64,000 nt of DNA from Weissella confusa (lineage in GTDB: Bacteria > Bacillota > Bacilli > Lactobacillales > Lactobacillaceae): positions 55,282 to 119,281 of the forward strand of contig JAAOED010000006.1 in the NCBI GenBank assembly GCA_016466735.1, read 5' to 3'. The notes beneath the pieces were generated by a model that worked only from the letters and a program-made list of their open reading frames with translations, had not been told where the DNA came from and did no database searches. A program made the translations under genes and the position numbers. Position 1 is the first letter of the stretch; each line of letters opens with the position of its first letter. Positions 49,233 to 60,976 of the stretch are shown one piece after another.

Positions 49233-49664
49233 CTATGCCGGTTGAACCGTATATAGGATATCATCATATCCAACAACCGCTTCATTATCGACATTAACAG
49301 CCGTAATAACACCAGCAACGTCACTTTTCACTTCTGTCATCAGTTTCATTGCTTCAACAATCGCTACCGTCTCACCGACAGTAACTGTATCACCGACCGA
49401 CTTAAAGTTCGCAGCTTCTGGCTTTGGGGCCAAATAAACGGTACCGACAAGCGGTGCTTTAATGGTCACCGTTGTATCCACAACAACTGATTCTTCAGGT
49501 GCAGTTACCGCGTTGGCAGCTGGTTGTTGTGCCATCATAATTGGTGCTTGATCATTCTTGCTAAGATAAAGATGTGTTTCGTCAGTATCTAACTTGAATT
49601 CACGTAATGAGCTCTGCTCAAAATCATGCATCAATGCTTGAATATCACTAAAATTCAAACTCAT
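49233..49664 (-). CDS. accB: Biotin carboxyl carrier protein
   Basis: A 143-residue BCCP. The C-terminal biotinyl domain (about 68-143) includes TIKAPLVGTVYLAPKPEAANFKSVGDTV. The biotinylation site is VEAMKLMTEV (Lys of AMKLM, near 111), and GVITAVNVDNEAVVGYDDILYTV follows. The N-terminal helical part and Ala/Pro linker are typical. AGGGG precedes ATG 49664. It is the first gene of accBCDA. No other fatty-acid synthesis genes lie beside it, so acc seems split from fab here. Confidence 0.93.
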   Translation of the reverse strand: MSLNFSDIQALMHDFEQSSLREFKLDTDETHLYLSKNDQAPIMMAQQPAANAVTAPEESVVVDTTVTIKAPLVGTVYLAPKPEAANFKSVGDTVTVGETVAIVEAMKLMTEVKSDVAGVITAVNVDNEAVVGYDDILYTVQPA

Positions 49665-49698
49665 GATATACCCCTAATTTTCATAGACTAATATATCT

Positions 49699-49707
49699 AT
49701 TATAGCA
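49699..49707 (-). promoter_or_regulatory. Extended -10 promoter of accBCDA
   Basis: TGCTATAAT on the minus strand (TGnTATAAT), about 35 nt upstream of accB. It needs no strong -35. Confidence 0.55.
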
Positions 49708-49739
49708 CAAACCGATTTACGCTCCCGATGGGGAGGAAA

Positions 49740-51755
49740 TTAGACACCTAACTGTAACTTCAATTCCATCACCGCATCACGCAAGCTGGCAGCCTCTTCG
49801 AAGTCCAAACGCTTGGCAGCTGATCGCATTTGATCTTCCAAATTGGCAATCATCGCCTCTTGATCTGGACGTGCCATATCCTTGAAGGCCACTTCTGTAA
49901 AGCTTGCTGACTTGTTGCTGTCGTCTTCAGATTCATGTGTTACTGCAATCAAGCCACGAATTTCCTTCTTGATGGTGTGTGGCGTAATACCGTGTTCTTC
50001 ATTGTATGACATTTGAATGGCACGACGACGCGCCGTTTCATCCATGGCCGCCTTCATAGAGGCCGTCACATCATCCGCATACATAATCACATGTCCGTTC
50101 TCATTACGTGCAGCACGTCCAATCGTTTGAATCAATGAACGGGTATTACGCAAGAACCCTTCCTTATCAGCGTCCAAAATAGCAACCAATGAGACTTCTG
50201 GCACGTCGATTCCTTCACGCAACAAGTTAATACCAACTAGCACATCGAACTTACCCAAACGCAAATCACGGATGATTTCAGTTCGTTCTAGTGTCTTAAT
50301 GTCCGAGTGCAGGTACTTGACCTTCACACCGACGTCTTCAAGATAGTCCGTCAAATCTTCGGCCATCTTCTTCGTCAATGTCGTCACAAAGACACGCTCA
50401 TCCTTGGCCACACGCTCGTTAATTTCACCCAACAAATCGTCAATTTGACCCATAACTGGGCGCACTTCGATTTCAGGATCCAACAAACCAGTTGGACGAA
50501 TGATTTGTTGCGCAACATCCTTGTTTGACACACGTTCTTCTTCATAATCACCCGGCGTGGCTGACATATAAATAATTTGGTTAACGTGTTCTTCAAATTC
50601 ATCCAAACGGAGTGGACGATTATCCAAAGCTGATGGCAAACGGAAACCATAATCAATCAACGTTTCCTTACGTGCGCGGTCACCCTTGTACATACCACGT
50701 ACTTGAGGCATCGTCACGTGGGACTCATCGACAACAATCAAGAAATCATCTGGAAAAAAGTCGAGCAGTGTAAATGGTGGCTCACCCGGTGCACGACCAT
50801 CCATGTGGCGGGAATAGTTTTCAATACCACTGGTGAAGCCCATTTCGCGAATCATTTCGATATCGTATTCAGTACGTTGCTTTAGGCGTTGGGCCTCCAA
50901 CAGCTTACCTTCTTCTTCGAACACCTTCAGTTGGGCGTCCAACTCAGCTTGAATCGTCTTCAACGCACGCTCACGAATCTCATCGTTGGTCATAAAGTGA
51001 GTGGCTGGGAAGATTGTTGCCAAATCCATATCAGCCGTCACTTCGCCAGTCAAGGAGTCGACTTCTCGAATGCGATCAACTTCATCCCCAAAGAATTCAA
51101 TACGGATTGCCTTGGCGTCAGATGATGCTGGGAAGACTTCCAACACATCCCCACGTGCACGGAAACGACCACGTTGGAAATCGATATCATTGCGTTGGAA
51201 TTGAATATCAACCAAGCGACGCATCAAATCATTACGCTCGATAATGTCACCAACACGAACATTAATGACGTGGTCGTTATATTGTTCAGGACTACCCAAA
51301 CCAAAGATAGATGACACTGAAGCGACCACAATGGTATCGTTGCGGGCTAGCAAAGATGCCGTCGCTGAATTACGGAGCTTATCAATTTCATCATTAATTG
51401 ATGAGTCCTTTTCGATGTATGTGTCAGAAGACGGCACATACGCTTCGGGTTGGTAGTAATCATAGTAAGAAACGAAATATTCAACCGCGTTATTCGGGAA
51501 GAATTCTTTAAATTCACCATATAATTGTCCCGCCAAGGTCTTGTTGTGTGACAAAACCAAAACCGGCTTATTCGCTTGTGCGATGACATTGGAAATGGTG
51601 AATGTCTTTCCAGTTCCCGTTGCCCCCAACAGAATCTGCTCTTTGACGCCATTCTTCAAGCCAGTTACCAATTTATCAATCGCCGTGGGCTGATCACCGG
51701 TTGGCTCATACTTTGAAACAACCTCATAGGTATGGCTGTCATCACGATTAATCAT
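49740..51755 (-). CDS. uvrB: Excinuclease ABC subunit B
   Basis: A 671-residue UvrB, the damage-verifying helicase-like subunit of nucleotide excision repair. Walker [11 protein letters not shown] is near 42-51. The beta-hairpin [25 protein letters not shown] lies near 92-116, DEXX-type VVDESHV near 338 and motif [11 protein letters not shown] near 540. A C-terminal UVR domain ([26 protein letters not shown]) is present. It is followed by accB without an obvious terminator. uvrA is not in the window. Confidence 0.97.
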   Translation of the reverse strand: MINRDDSHTYEVVSKYEPTGDQPTAIDKLVTGLKNGVKEQILLGATGTGKTFTISNVIAQANKPVLVLSHNKTLAGQLYGEFKEFFPNNAVEYFVSYYDYYQPEAYVPSSDTYIEKDSSINDEIDKLRNSATASLLARNDTIVVASVSSIFGLGSPEQYNDHVINVRVGDIIERNDLMRRLVDIQFQRNDIDFQRGRFRARGDVLEVFPASSDAKAIRIEFFGDEVDRIREVDSLTGEVTADMDLATIFPATHFMTNDEIRERALKTIQAELDAQLKVFEEEGKLLEAQRLKQRTEYDIEMIREMGFTSGIENYSRHMDGRAPGEPPFTLLDFFPDDFLIVVDESHVTMPQVRGMYKGDRARKETLIDYGFRLPSALDNRPLRLDEFEEHVNQIIYMSATPGDYEEERVSNKDVAQQIIRPTGLLDPEIEVRPVMGQIDDLLGEINERVAKDERVFVTTLTKKMAEDLTDYLEDVGVKVKYLHSDIKTLERTEIIRDLRLGKFDVLVGINLLREGIDVPEVSLVAILDADKEGFLRNTRSLIQTIGRAARNENGHVIMYADDVTASMKAAMDETARRRAIQMSYNEEHGITPHTIKKEIRGLIAVTHESEDDSNKSASFTEVAFKDMARPDQEAMIANLEDQMRSAAKRLDFEEAASLRDAVMELKLQLGV

Positions 51756-51800
51756 ATTCGCCTACTCACTTTCTGCTTTTTAATTTTTTCTCTCAACAAA

Positions 51801-51830
51801 CACAAAAGTCCACTGAGAACAGTGGACTTC
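51801..51830 (-). terminator. Terminator of the HD-domain gene
   Basis: AAGTCCACTG-TTCT-CAGTGGACTT followed by TTGTGTTT on the minus strand. Confidence 0.85.
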
Positions 51831-51857
51831 TCTATTTATCATTATAACAACTTATGT

Positions 51858-52493
51858 CTACTTTGCATTGAAGATGCCGATGTAGATGCGTTGTAATTGT
51901 TCTGAACCTGGAAATTGCTCGTCCAGCAACTCAGGCAGCACCTCACGAATAAAGTACGCCACACTTGGCATGTCGCGGAAAGCAAAAATTGTTTCAAGAC
52001 TTTCCTTGTAAATCTCCAAGAATACTGGCTCTGGGTTTCCCTTTTGCAATTCACCGTATGCCTCGTACAACAAGTCAACCTTGTCAGCCACTGACAAGAT
52101 ACGTCCTTCTAGCGTGTCATCCTTACCCTCGTGAAGACGACGCTTGTAGGCTTCTTGCAGTTCGACTGGGATTTCCGTCTTAACAAAGTTATCTGACAAT
52201 GAGTCCTCAACATCCGCCAACATTTGACGTAGCGTTGCTGACGCATACTTAACTGGTGTACGAATATCGCCGATAAAACGTTCCGTAATATCGTGATTCA
52301 AAGCCTTTTCGTAAAGCATCCGCCAGTTAACGTCATTACCCGCTTGTTCTTCAATGTCGCCCAAGAATTGGGCAGCTTCGGTAACCTTCCATGAGTGGGC
52401 GGCCACTGAATGAGGTTGATACTTAAAGTACCCCGGTGCGCGTGTGATCATTTCAAGTTCATTCAAACCTGATAAATATTGATGCATCCCCAT
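51858..52493 (-). CDS. HD-domain hydrolase (YfbR-like)
   Basis: A 211-residue HD phosphohydrolase. Metal ligands appear as HSVAAHSWKVTEAA (His), LYEKALNHDITERFIGD (the HD pair, near 65) and VADKVDLLYEAYGE (Asp, near 136). The pattern and size match YfbR-like 5'-deoxynucleotidases or related HD hydrolases. GGGAGG immediately precedes an ATG at 52502. ATG 52493 (9 nt further) has proper spacing and is preferred; the difference is three residues. It is monocistronic, with its own hairpin. Confidence 0.8.
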   Translation of the reverse strand: MGMHQYLSGLNELEMITRAPGYFKYQPHSVAAHSWKVTEAAQFLGDIEEQAGNDVNWRMLYEKALNHDITERFIGDIRTPVKYASATLRQMLADVEDSLSDNFVKTEIPVELQEAYKRRLHEGKDDTLEGRILSVADKVDLLYEAYGELQKGNPEPVFLEIYKESLETIFAFRDMPSVAYFIREVLPELLDEQFPGSEQLQRIYIGIFNAK

Positions 52494-52558
52494 TTCATTC
52501 ATCCTCCCAAAAAAATATATTTTTACTACTATACTTGTTTAGGTTAATGATTGCAAGC

Positions 52559-52585
52559 AAAAAACCAGGTCAAATTGACCTGGTT
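52559..52585 (-). terminator. Terminator of the pcrA-ligA-camS operon
   Basis: AACCAGGTCAA-TTT-GACCTGGTT followed by TTTT on the minus strand. Confidence 0.85.
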
Positions 52586-52593
52586 ACACGTAA

Positions 52594-53784
52594 TTAGTAA
52601 GATCCAAGAATCGTAACTGTGTACTTATCATCCTTAGCGTTAGTCGTCACGTATGCTTGCATACCCGTTGATGCTTCAATTCGAATTTGAACTGGCACCC
52701 CGTTTGGTAGGTAGCTTGGTGCGATTTGGGCAATGTAGTTTGCAAAGCTTTGGATTTCAGTGGCTGAATAGAATTGCGTTGAAACCGTCACATTCAAGCC
52801 ACGCAACGTGCCATCTGTGTAGGCCGCTTGACCAGTAACAGACGCCAAGTTAGGAAAGAATCCTTGTACCTTGTCCACAAAGTTTGTGAAGCTCGTATTC
52901 AATGAACTTGCAACTGACTTTGATGACGTCGTCCCTTCTTGCATTGGCAATACAACAGTTTGGTTGTTCAAATCAGTCCATGATCCCAATGAATCACCTG
53001 ACTTTGATACATTCCAACTGTAGAAACTACCACCTGCCAAAGAATCATCCTTAGCTTGGGCATACATGGCCACATAAATTGGCACATCAGCAGGAATATC
53101 CTTCATTGCACGGTAACGCTTAACAACTTCAGCAGCCATTTCCTTACCATGTGCAATACGGTCAGCCTTATCAATATCTTGCGTAAAGCTAGGACCATCT
53201 TTTTCCTTTTGATAAACATCTTGGGTGTTCATTCCCATACCGATAACAATACCGGCCAACTTCAAGTTATCACCGTCTTGGGTCATGAAGTCTTGTTCTT
53301 CAATTGTTTGCAAGTAGATTGGTACACGGGAATCATCAGTCTTGCCATTATCCTCAGGATTTAGACCCGTTGGGTTACCTTCTGCCTTACGATTCAACCA
53401 ACGTATGGCCTCCTTCATAGACAAGTATTGTCCCTCTTGAAAAACATACTTAGAGGTACTGAAGTGATTCTTAGAAAATTTCAGCAAGCCATCTTCAAAA
53501 CTAACCAAGTTGAACGTGTTGCCAGCGTTTTGTTGCGTCGTCAAACCACGGGTCTTGTTCGTCAAATACTTCCCGTCCTTGATGACAGTCTTATAAACTG
53601 AATCGTCAGCTTTTCCAGTAACTTGAACCCCCTTCTTTGATGAAGATGAACGTGTCGTCTTCGTCGTACCAGAATTATCTACTGATGATGAATTCTTAGA
53701 GAAAAAGTTACCAAAGAAGACCAATGCTACAGCCAAAACTGCCACAGCAACTAGTGCAGCAATCCATTTAAGTGCACGCATCAT
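52594..53784 (-). CDS. camS: CamS-family protein, membrane-anchored rather than lipoprotein
   Basis: A 396-residue CamS homologue (the sex-pheromone precursor family, YerH in Bacillus). It is placed after ligA as usual. Family blocks include NTFNLVSFEDGLLKFSKNHFSTSKYVFQEGQYLS, IVIGMGMN and TDGTLRGLNVTVSTQFYSATEI. CamS proteins are normally lipoproteins with an LxxC box. Here the N-terminal segment (about 5-28) is a plain transmembrane helix with no Cys, so no lipid anchor or classical cCAM10 pheromone would form. AAGGAG precedes ATG 53784. The extracellular function is unknown. Confidence 0.88.
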   Translation of the reverse strand: MMRALKWIAALVAVAVLAVALVFFGNFFSKNSSSVDNSGTTKTTRSSSSKKGVQVTGKADDSVYKTVIKDGKYLTNKTRGLTTQQNAGNTFNLVSFEDGLLKFSKNHFSTSKYVFQEGQYLSMKEAIRWLNRKAEGNPTGLNPEDNGKTDDSRVPIYLQTIEEQDFMTQDGDNLKLAGIVIGMGMNTQDVYQKEKDGPSFTQDIDKADRIAHGKEMAAEVVKRYRAMKDIPADVPIYVAMYAQAKDDSLAGGSFYSWNVSKSGDSLGSWTDLNNQTVVLPMQEGTTSSKSVASSLNTSFTNFVDKVQGFFPNLASVTGQAAYTDGTLRGLNVTVSTQFYSATEIQSFANYIAQIAPSYLPNGVPVQIRIEASTGMQAYVTTNAKDDKYTVTILGSY

Positions 53785-53801
53785 GAAAAACTCCTTTTAC
53801 C

Positions 53802-53823
53802 CACTCGACAGCTTCGTCGAGCG
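53802..53823 (-). other. Stem-loop between ligA and camS
   Basis: On the minus strand CGCTCGAC-GAAGCT-GTCGAGTG has an 8-bp stem. It lies just upstream of the camS RBS and has no T run. Confidence 0.45.
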
Positions 53824-53839
53824 GTTTCGTTTTTGATTA

Positions 53840-55876
<2,037 letters not shown>

Positions 55877-55893
55877 TCAACAGTCCCTCTTTG

Positions 55894-58185
55894 TTAATTG
55901 ACTTTTTGGATTGGTGCAAAGGCAGCAAGCAAACGCTTGATGCCTTGGTCTGGGAACGCAATGTCCAGTTCTTGGTCTTCACCGGTTCCTGACACCTTCA
56001 CAACGTGACCAACGCCCCACTTCTTGTGACTAACCGCATCCCCAATTGTCCATGCTGCCTTATCAGCACCAGTTCCTGGGTTATTAGTCGTCATTGAAGA
56101 CGTTGTGCGGGCTGGCGTTGACGCAACTGATGATTGGCGTTGACGACCGGCAAACGTCGTAGCTGTCGCTTGTTGTGTACGACGCGCAAATGGCAAAGCA
56201 CCATCACGATTTGCCGTTGTTGACAACGTTTGTCCAGCAGGTTGTTGAATCAACTCTGGACTAATTTCATCAATGAAGCGCGATGGGATGTTGCTTGTCG
56301 TACGTCCGTATAGCAAACGTGAGTAAGCATTCGTAATAAACAACTTTTGCTTCGCACGCGTGATACCAACATAAGCCAAGCGACGCTCTTCTTCTAGTTG
56401 GGCATCATCGGCTGCAGCACGAGACAATGGGAATAAGTTTTCTTCCATACCAACCAAGAACACCACGGGGAATTCCAACCCCTTGGCAGCGTGCAACGTC
56501 ATCAACGTCACTTGGTTGTCAGCATCTTCGTCGACACTGTCCAAATCAGACACCAACGCCAATTCACCAAGGAAGTCAACGTACTTTGAGACGCTTTCTT
56601 CAGTTGGTTCATACTTCTTGTCGAATTCTTCCGTTACTGAAAGGAATTCGGCCAAATTTTCAAGGCGACCTTGGTTTTCTGGGGTTGGGGAAGCCTTAAA
56701 TTGCTCCTCGTAACCAGAGCGTTCCAAAATTTGACGCGTCAAGTCAGTAATACTCAAGTCAAATGTCATTTGTTGGCGAAGTGAGCTAATCAAATCCGCA
56801 AATTGCGTCAATTGGTTAGCAGCTCTGGCCGTCAAGCCTGGAATCATCACCGCATTTTGAGCAGCGTCCAACAATGGCCAATTTTGTTGCAAAGCGAATG
56901 AACGCAAACGTTCGATTGATGTGTTACCAATGCCACGCTTGGGTTCATTCACGACGCGTAAGAAGCTTTCATTATCAGCTGGGTTCGTGACCAAAGCTAA
57001 GTATGCCAAAACGTCACGAATTTCCTTACGCTCATAAAACTTTGAACCGCCGACCATCGTATAAGGGATGTTCGCCTTCACCAGCGCTTCTTCAATTCCA
57101 CGTGATTGCGCATTCGTACGATAAAGTACGGCAAAATCACGGTAATTGCGCTCATCATTTTTAACACCATCACGGATTTGGGCAATGACATACAGTGCCT
57201 CATCCTTGTCAGATTGACCACGGTAATAGGTAATCTTTTCCCCCATCCCGTTATCCGTCCAAAGATTCTTCGCGATACGCTCGTTGTTGTGCTCAATAAC
57301 CGCATTCGCCGCATCCAAAATGGTTTGCGTCGAACGGTAGTTTTGTTCCAACATAACCGTCTTCGCATCTGGATAATCCTTGGTAAAGTTCATGATGATT
57401 TGCATGTTCGCACCACGCCAACCGTAGATAGACTGATCTGAGTCACCAACTACGGCCAGATTACGGTGCTTTGCTGACAACAACGTGACCAATTCATATT
57501 GGGCATCGTTGGTGTCCTGATACTCATCGACGTGCACATACAAAAACTTTTCTTGGTAGAATTCCAAAACCTCTTGTTCTTGATGCAACAGTTCAATCGT
57601 CAACATAATCAAGTCATCAAAATCAACGGATTGTGCCAACGCCAATTGGTGTTGATATTCCTTGTACGCCTTGGCGACAATCTCTTCAAATGGTCCGTTA
57701 GCCAATTCTTCGTACTTTTCAGGCTTTTCCATCGCGTTTTTCGCGTTAGAAATTGCGCCAAGCACTGAACGTGGATCGTACTTTTCAATATCCACGTTCA
57801 TATCCTTCAAAATACGCTTAATTAACGTGCGTTGCGCACCAGCATCAATAATTGAGAAATCCTTCTTGTAACCCAACTTATCGATGTCACGACGCAAAAT
57901 ACGCACTGCCAACGCGTGGAACGTTGAAACCCAAACAGCATCTGCATCTTCTGCATCAACTAGTTGACCAATACGTTCTTTCATTTCGCGAGCAGCCTTA
58001 TTCGTAAATGTGATGGCTAAAATACGCCATGGCATCACATTCAAATCCTTAATCAAGTGGGCGACACGATGCGTCAGAACACGTGTTTTACCAGATCCGG
58101 CACCAGCCATAATTAGCAACGGACCTTCCGTTGTCATAACCGCTTCTGCCTGTTTGTCGTTCATGCCATCAAGTAGTGAACTCAT
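55894..58185 (-). CDS. pcrA: ATP-dependent DNA helicase PcrA/UvrD
   Basis: A 763-residue SF1A 3'-5' helicase that acts in repair and displaces RecA. Q motif MNDKQAEAV, Walker A AGAGSGKT (27-34), motif II VDEYQDTN near 222, motif III VGDSDQSIYGWRGA near 247, TLMTLHAAKGLEFPVVF (motif V) near 572 and YVGITRAKQKL (motif VI) near 623 are present. The C-terminal end (VSHKKWGVGHVVKVSGTG) is the PcrA Tudor-like domain. It is the first gene of pcrA-ligA-camS. Confidence 0.97.
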   Translation of the reverse strand: MSSLLDGMNDKQAEAVMTTEGPLLIMAGAGSGKTRVLTHRVAHLIKDLNVMPWRILAITFTNKAAREMKERIGQLVDAEDADAVWVSTFHALAVRILRRDIDKLGYKKDFSIIDAGAQRTLIKRILKDMNVDIEKYDPRSVLGAISNAKNAMEKPEKYEELANGPFEEIVAKAYKEYQHQLALAQSVDFDDLIMLTIELLHQEQEVLEFYQEKFLYVHVDEYQDTNDAQYELVTLLSAKHRNLAVVGDSDQSIYGWRGANMQIIMNFTKDYPDAKTVMLEQNYRSTQTILDAANAVIEHNNERIAKNLWTDNGMGEKITYYRGQSDKDEALYVIAQIRDGVKNDERNYRDFAVLYRTNAQSRGIEEALVKANIPYTMVGGSKFYERKEIRDVLAYLALVTNPADNESFLRVVNEPKRGIGNTSIERLRSFALQQNWPLLDAAQNAVMIPGLTARAANQLTQFADLISSLRQQMTFDLSITDLTRQILERSGYEEQFKASPTPENQGRLENLAEFLSVTEEFDKKYEPTEESVSKYVDFLGELALVSDLDSVDEDADNQVTLMTLHAAKGLEFPVVFLVGMEENLFPLSRAAADDAQLEEERRLAYVGITRAKQKLFITNAYSRLLYGRTTSNIPSRFIDEISPELIQQPAGQTLSTTANRDGALPFARRTQQATATTFAGRQRQSSVASTPARTTSSMTTNNPGTGADKAAWTIGDAVSHKKWGVGHVVKVSGTGEDQELDIAFPDQGIKRLLAAFAPIQKVN

Positions 58186-58212
58186 GTGTTTGCCCCTTTC
58201 AATCTTTAAAAA

Positions 58213-59343
58213 TTAGCGGATCTTCTTTCCCCAGTATTGGTACAAATCAACCTTCAATGCACCGTTGTACAACTTACGCTTCTTAGTAGCCTTAGCACCA
58301 AACGCTTCTTCAAAGCCTTCATCAGACGTCAAAATGTACTTTGACCAAGTTGGCATGTTGTTGTAGATGTGGCCCATCTCACTGTAGAGTTGGCGCGCAG
58401 CATCTTCGTCACCCAAACGTTCTCCGTATGGTGGGTTCGCAACCAGCACACCGTTAATCTTGTCGGTTGACCAATCCTTGGCTGCTAATTGCTTAAAGGT
58501 GATGTCGTCACCAACACCAGCAGCTTCAGCGTTGGCCTTAGCGATTTCAATCATGTTCTCGTCGATATCGAATCCTTCAATATCCAGTTCAACATCAAAA
58601 TCAATCATTTGACGCGCTTGAGCCTTCAACGTTTCGCCAATCTTCTTGTCGAACCAGTCCCATTGCGTAATATCAAACTCACGGTTCAAACCTGGTGCAA
58701 TGTTGCGCCCAATTAATGCAGCTTCAATAGCAATGGTACCTGAACCAGTCGTTGGATCAACAAATGGGTTATCAGTAAACCAGTGAGCCAAGTTAACCAA
58801 CGCAGCGGCCATTGTTTCCTTAAGTGGTGCACCCCCCTTTTCAGTACGGTAACCACGCTTAAACAATGAATCACCCGTCGTATCCAACGTAATCATGACG
58901 TGATCCTTGTCCACGGCTGTCTCCAAAACAAAACGGTTACCCGTCTCTGGCAAGTAGCCACGTGCGTGATAAGCATCCGTCAAACGGTTAACAATCGCCT
59001 TCTTAGTGATTGCTTGAACGGTTGGTACAGAGTGCAAAATAGAATTCTTTGAGCGCCCGTTTACTGGGAACTCAGCGTCATATGGCAACAAATCTTCCCA
59101 TGGAAATGCCTTCGTCTTCTCGAACAATTGGTCAAAAGTCTTGGCATCAAATTCAGTCACAACAATCTTGACACGATCAGCTACACGCAACCACAAGTTG
59201 GTGCGGTAAATATCTTCAACCGTTCCTTGGAAGAAAACACGTCCATTTTCAGTTTGGGTTGCATAACCCATGTCCTTCAACTCACGAGCAACAAGGGCTT
59301 CAAGCCCTGCTCCCATGGTGGCCATCAATTTAAATGTTTGCAT
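58213..59343 (-). CDS. THUMP-domain class I RNA methyltransferase (RlmL/YpsC-like)
   Basis: A 376-residue 23S rRNA m2G methyltransferase relative. The N-terminal THUMP/ferredoxin-like part has LMATMGAGLEALVARELKDMGY and YRTNLWLRVADRVKIVV. The Rossmann domain follows with the SAM motif FVDPTTGSGTIAIEAAL near 188. The catalytic N/DPPY motif is LVANPPYGERLGDE near 305. AAAGGTGA precedes ATG 59343; the start at 59352 is less well placed. This gene next to rnpB and gpsB is the usual Firmicute order. Confidence 0.9.
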   Translation of the reverse strand: MQTFKLMATMGAGLEALVARELKDMGYATQTENGRVFFQGTVEDIYRTNLWLRVADRVKIVVTEFDAKTFDQLFEKTKAFPWEDLLPYDAEFPVNGRSKNSILHSVPTVQAITKKAIVNRLTDAYHARGYLPETGNRFVLETAVDKDHVMITLDTTGDSLFKRGYRTEKGGAPLKETMAAALVNLAHWFTDNPFVDPTTGSGTIAIEAALIGRNIAPGLNREFDITQWDWFDKKIGETLKAQARQMIDFDVELDIEGFDIDENMIEIAKANAEAAGVGDDITFKQLAAKDWSTDKINGVLVANPPYGERLGDEDAARQLYSEMGHIYNNMPTWSKYILTSDEGFEEAFGAKATKKRKLYNGALKVDLYQYWGKKIR

Positions 59344-59396
59344 AATTGTCACCTTTTTTCTTATTTATGTATCCCAGTTTCCTGGGTTTAAGTGCA

Positions 59397-59428
59397 AAAA
59401 GAAAGCCGACGCCACAAGGACGTCGGCT
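59397..59428 (-). terminator. rnpB terminator
   Basis: AGCCGACG-TCCTTGTGG-CGTCGGCT followed by TTCTTTTT on the minus strand. Confidence 0.85.
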
Positions 59429-59432
59429 GCCT

Positions 59433-59815
59433 GATGCATCAGCTATAAGCCATGTTTTGTACCGAATATTGATTGGCGGTCAATATTCGGTGGCAATCAT
59501 CTATCTCAGACATTTCTGTCTCCCCGACCATCACTTCAATTTGTTAGGTCAAGCGCCCCTACCAAAGTTTGGGTTGCCCGCTCGAGGGGTTTACCGCGTT
59601 CCACCCGTCGCATTTCTTTGACGGTTCGTCACTGTGGCACTTTAACAACTACTTAACCATAGTCACCCGTAGGTCTTTCGTTGGCCGTCAACCGACAAGT
59701 CGGCTGCCTAGCCTTATTTTTTCAGCTAGCACGAACACTACTGACATCGCAGTCAGTGCGAGCATGGACTTTCCTCATACGGCATAAGCCATACGCAATT
59801 ACCCGCTGATACATC
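59433..59815 (-). ncRNA. rnpB: RNase P RNA, type B
   Basis: The catalytic RNA of RNase P, which matures tRNA 5' ends. The minus strand shows the universal elements GAGGAAAGTCCATGCTCGC near the 5' end, CGAGCGGGCAACCC in the middle and ACAAAACATGGCTTATAG near the 3' end. The ends are set by helix P1: GATGTATCAGC (59815-59805) pairs fully with GCTGATGCATC (59443-59433), giving about 383 nt, the right size for a Bacillus-type (B) RNA. A -10 box lies at 59831-59826 and a terminator at 59397-59428. Confidence 0.95.
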
Positions 59816-59825
59816 GTATTTACTT

Positions 59826-59854
59826 ATTATACACTTATTCAGCAGTTTGTGTAG
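59826..59854 (-). promoter_or_regulatory. rnpB promoter overlapping the end of gpsB
   Basis: TATAAT (59831-59826) lies just after the gpsB stop codon, 10 nt before the deduced 5' end of rnpB. The -35 region (CTACAC, 59854-59849) would lie inside gpsB. Confidence 0.55.
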
Positions 59855-60203
59855 CCTTTTCTTCAGCAGCTGGTGTTGGCGCCTCTGAAGCCGTACCAAA
59901 TACACGACGTTCCAAGTTAGACAAACGCTTCAAAATATCCATGTTTGTGTTTGCCACTGGTGCTGGAGATGCCTTAGGTGCTGTTGCTGCAACTGATACT
60001 TGCTTCGTCAATTCAGCGACTTGAGCCTTCAACTTCTCGTTTTGTGTCGTCAATTCATCAATATTACTTTGGAACGCTTGGTAATCTGACATGATTTCAT
60101 CCAAGAAAGAATCGACATCCGTCATATCGTATCCAGTACCGATACGCGTCTTCTTAAATTCTTTCGTCAAAATTTCCTCGCGGTTGTGTAGCACGTTTTC
60201 CAT
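59835..60203 (-). CDS. gpsB: Cell-cycle protein GpsB (DivIVA-like)
   Basis: A 122-residue coiled-coil adaptor that links PBPs, MreC and division proteins at the septum. The N-terminal DivIVA/GpsB domain (about 10-65) has ILTKEFKKTRIGTGYDMTDVDSFLDEIMSDYQAFQ, then a coiled coil (IDELTTQNEKLKAQVAELTKQV). A Pro/Ala linker and the short trimerising C-domain (MDILKRLSNLERRVFG) follow. GGAGG precedes ATG 60203. PBP1A, a typical partner, is encoded 1.4 kb away. Confidence 0.95.
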   Translation of the reverse strand: MENVLHNREEILTKEFKKTRIGTGYDMTDVDSFLDEIMSDYQAFQSNIDELTTQNEKLKAQVAELTKQVSVAATAPKASPAPVANTNMDILKRLSNLERRVFGTASEAPTPAAEEKATQTAE

Positions 60204-60291
60204 CACTAGGACTCCTCCGTTTTGTTCGTACTATTAGTTTAACAGGTTTTAAACTCAGTTACAAAAGCACTTTATGTGAATTGTTTGTGCC

Positions 60292-60879
60292 CTAGTCTTC
60301 CCATAGCGTCTCTTGATACTCAGTTGCGTAGTCCTGAAGACGATCCAAATCCACCCGACGTACCGCATAATCGTGATTTTCGGCAAAATCATGCATGGCA
60401 ATATCATCATACCGAGCCTTTGATTCAGTCGCTTCTTCATCATAAAAAATAATCGCTTCATCGGTGTGAGTTAACATGAAGTTTTGGTAAGTTACCATTT
60501 GATTCCGCCCGGCAAAGTCGCCTTGTGAAACAGCACTCGTGAAATTCACCGACGTCTTCAATTGCGTCAATTTTTCGGCATTCGCCTCATTCCACTGGCT
60601 ACCAAATTTGCTAAATGGCGTCATCAATGCAATTTGAAACTCAGGATACGTTTCATATCGTAGTTCCAGTGCAACCTCAATCGCCCATTGTTCAATCCCT
60701 AGTTGTCCACCGGTAATCAGCCAATCTGCACCATCCTGGATGGCGTTTTCCAAAATTTTTCGTAACGCATACTTAATAACCACCAACTTCGGGTCTTTAG
60801 TCCCCATTACACCCAGTTCATAACTTCGAAATCCTGTAATCCAAATCCGATGCAATTCACCATCAACTGTCAACTTCAT
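60292..60879 (-). CDS. ypsA: YpsA family SLOG-domain protein (DUF1273)
   Basis: A 195-residue protein of the YpsA/DUF1273 family (SLOG superfamily, nucleotide-binding Rossmann-like). It shows WITGFRSYELGV near 14, ADWLITGGQLGIEQWAIEVALEL near 52-74, PFSKFGSQWNEANAEKL and AIIFYDEEATESKARY near 142. In B. subtilis and S. aureus YpsA affects cell division and acts with GpsB, which matches its position beside gpsB. The RBS (AGGTG) sits unusually close to ATG 60879. It is divergent from recU. Confidence 0.92.
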   Translation of the reverse strand: MKLTVDGELHRIWITGFRSYELGVMGTKDPKLVVIKYALRKILENAIQDGADWLITGGQLGIEQWAIEVALELRYETYPEFQIALMTPFSKFGSQWNEANAEKLTQLKTSVNFTSAVSQGDFAGRNQMVTYQNFMLTHTDEAIIFYDEEATESKARYDDIAMHDFAENHDYAVRRVDLDRLQDYATEYQETLWED

Positions 60880-60914
60880 CACCTCTTTACGTATTACTTA
60901 CATTATAGGAAAGT

Positions 60915-60944
60915 TTGTCAGAATAATTATCATTTTGCTATAAT
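60915..60944 (+). promoter_or_regulatory. recU-pbp1A promoter
   Basis: TTGTCA (60915-60920), an 18-nt spacer and TATAAT (60939-60944) with an extended TGC before it. Confidence 0.75.
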
Positions 60945-60976
60945 ATAAAGGATACCTTAAGACGCAGGAGTACGAA

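Noticed and set aside
59433..59815. GGGTGGAACGCGG-type sequence considered as a T-box antiterminator
   Set aside because: The segment is part of RNase P RNA, shown by the P1 pairing and the GAGGAAAGTCC and ACAAAACATGGCTTATAG elements.
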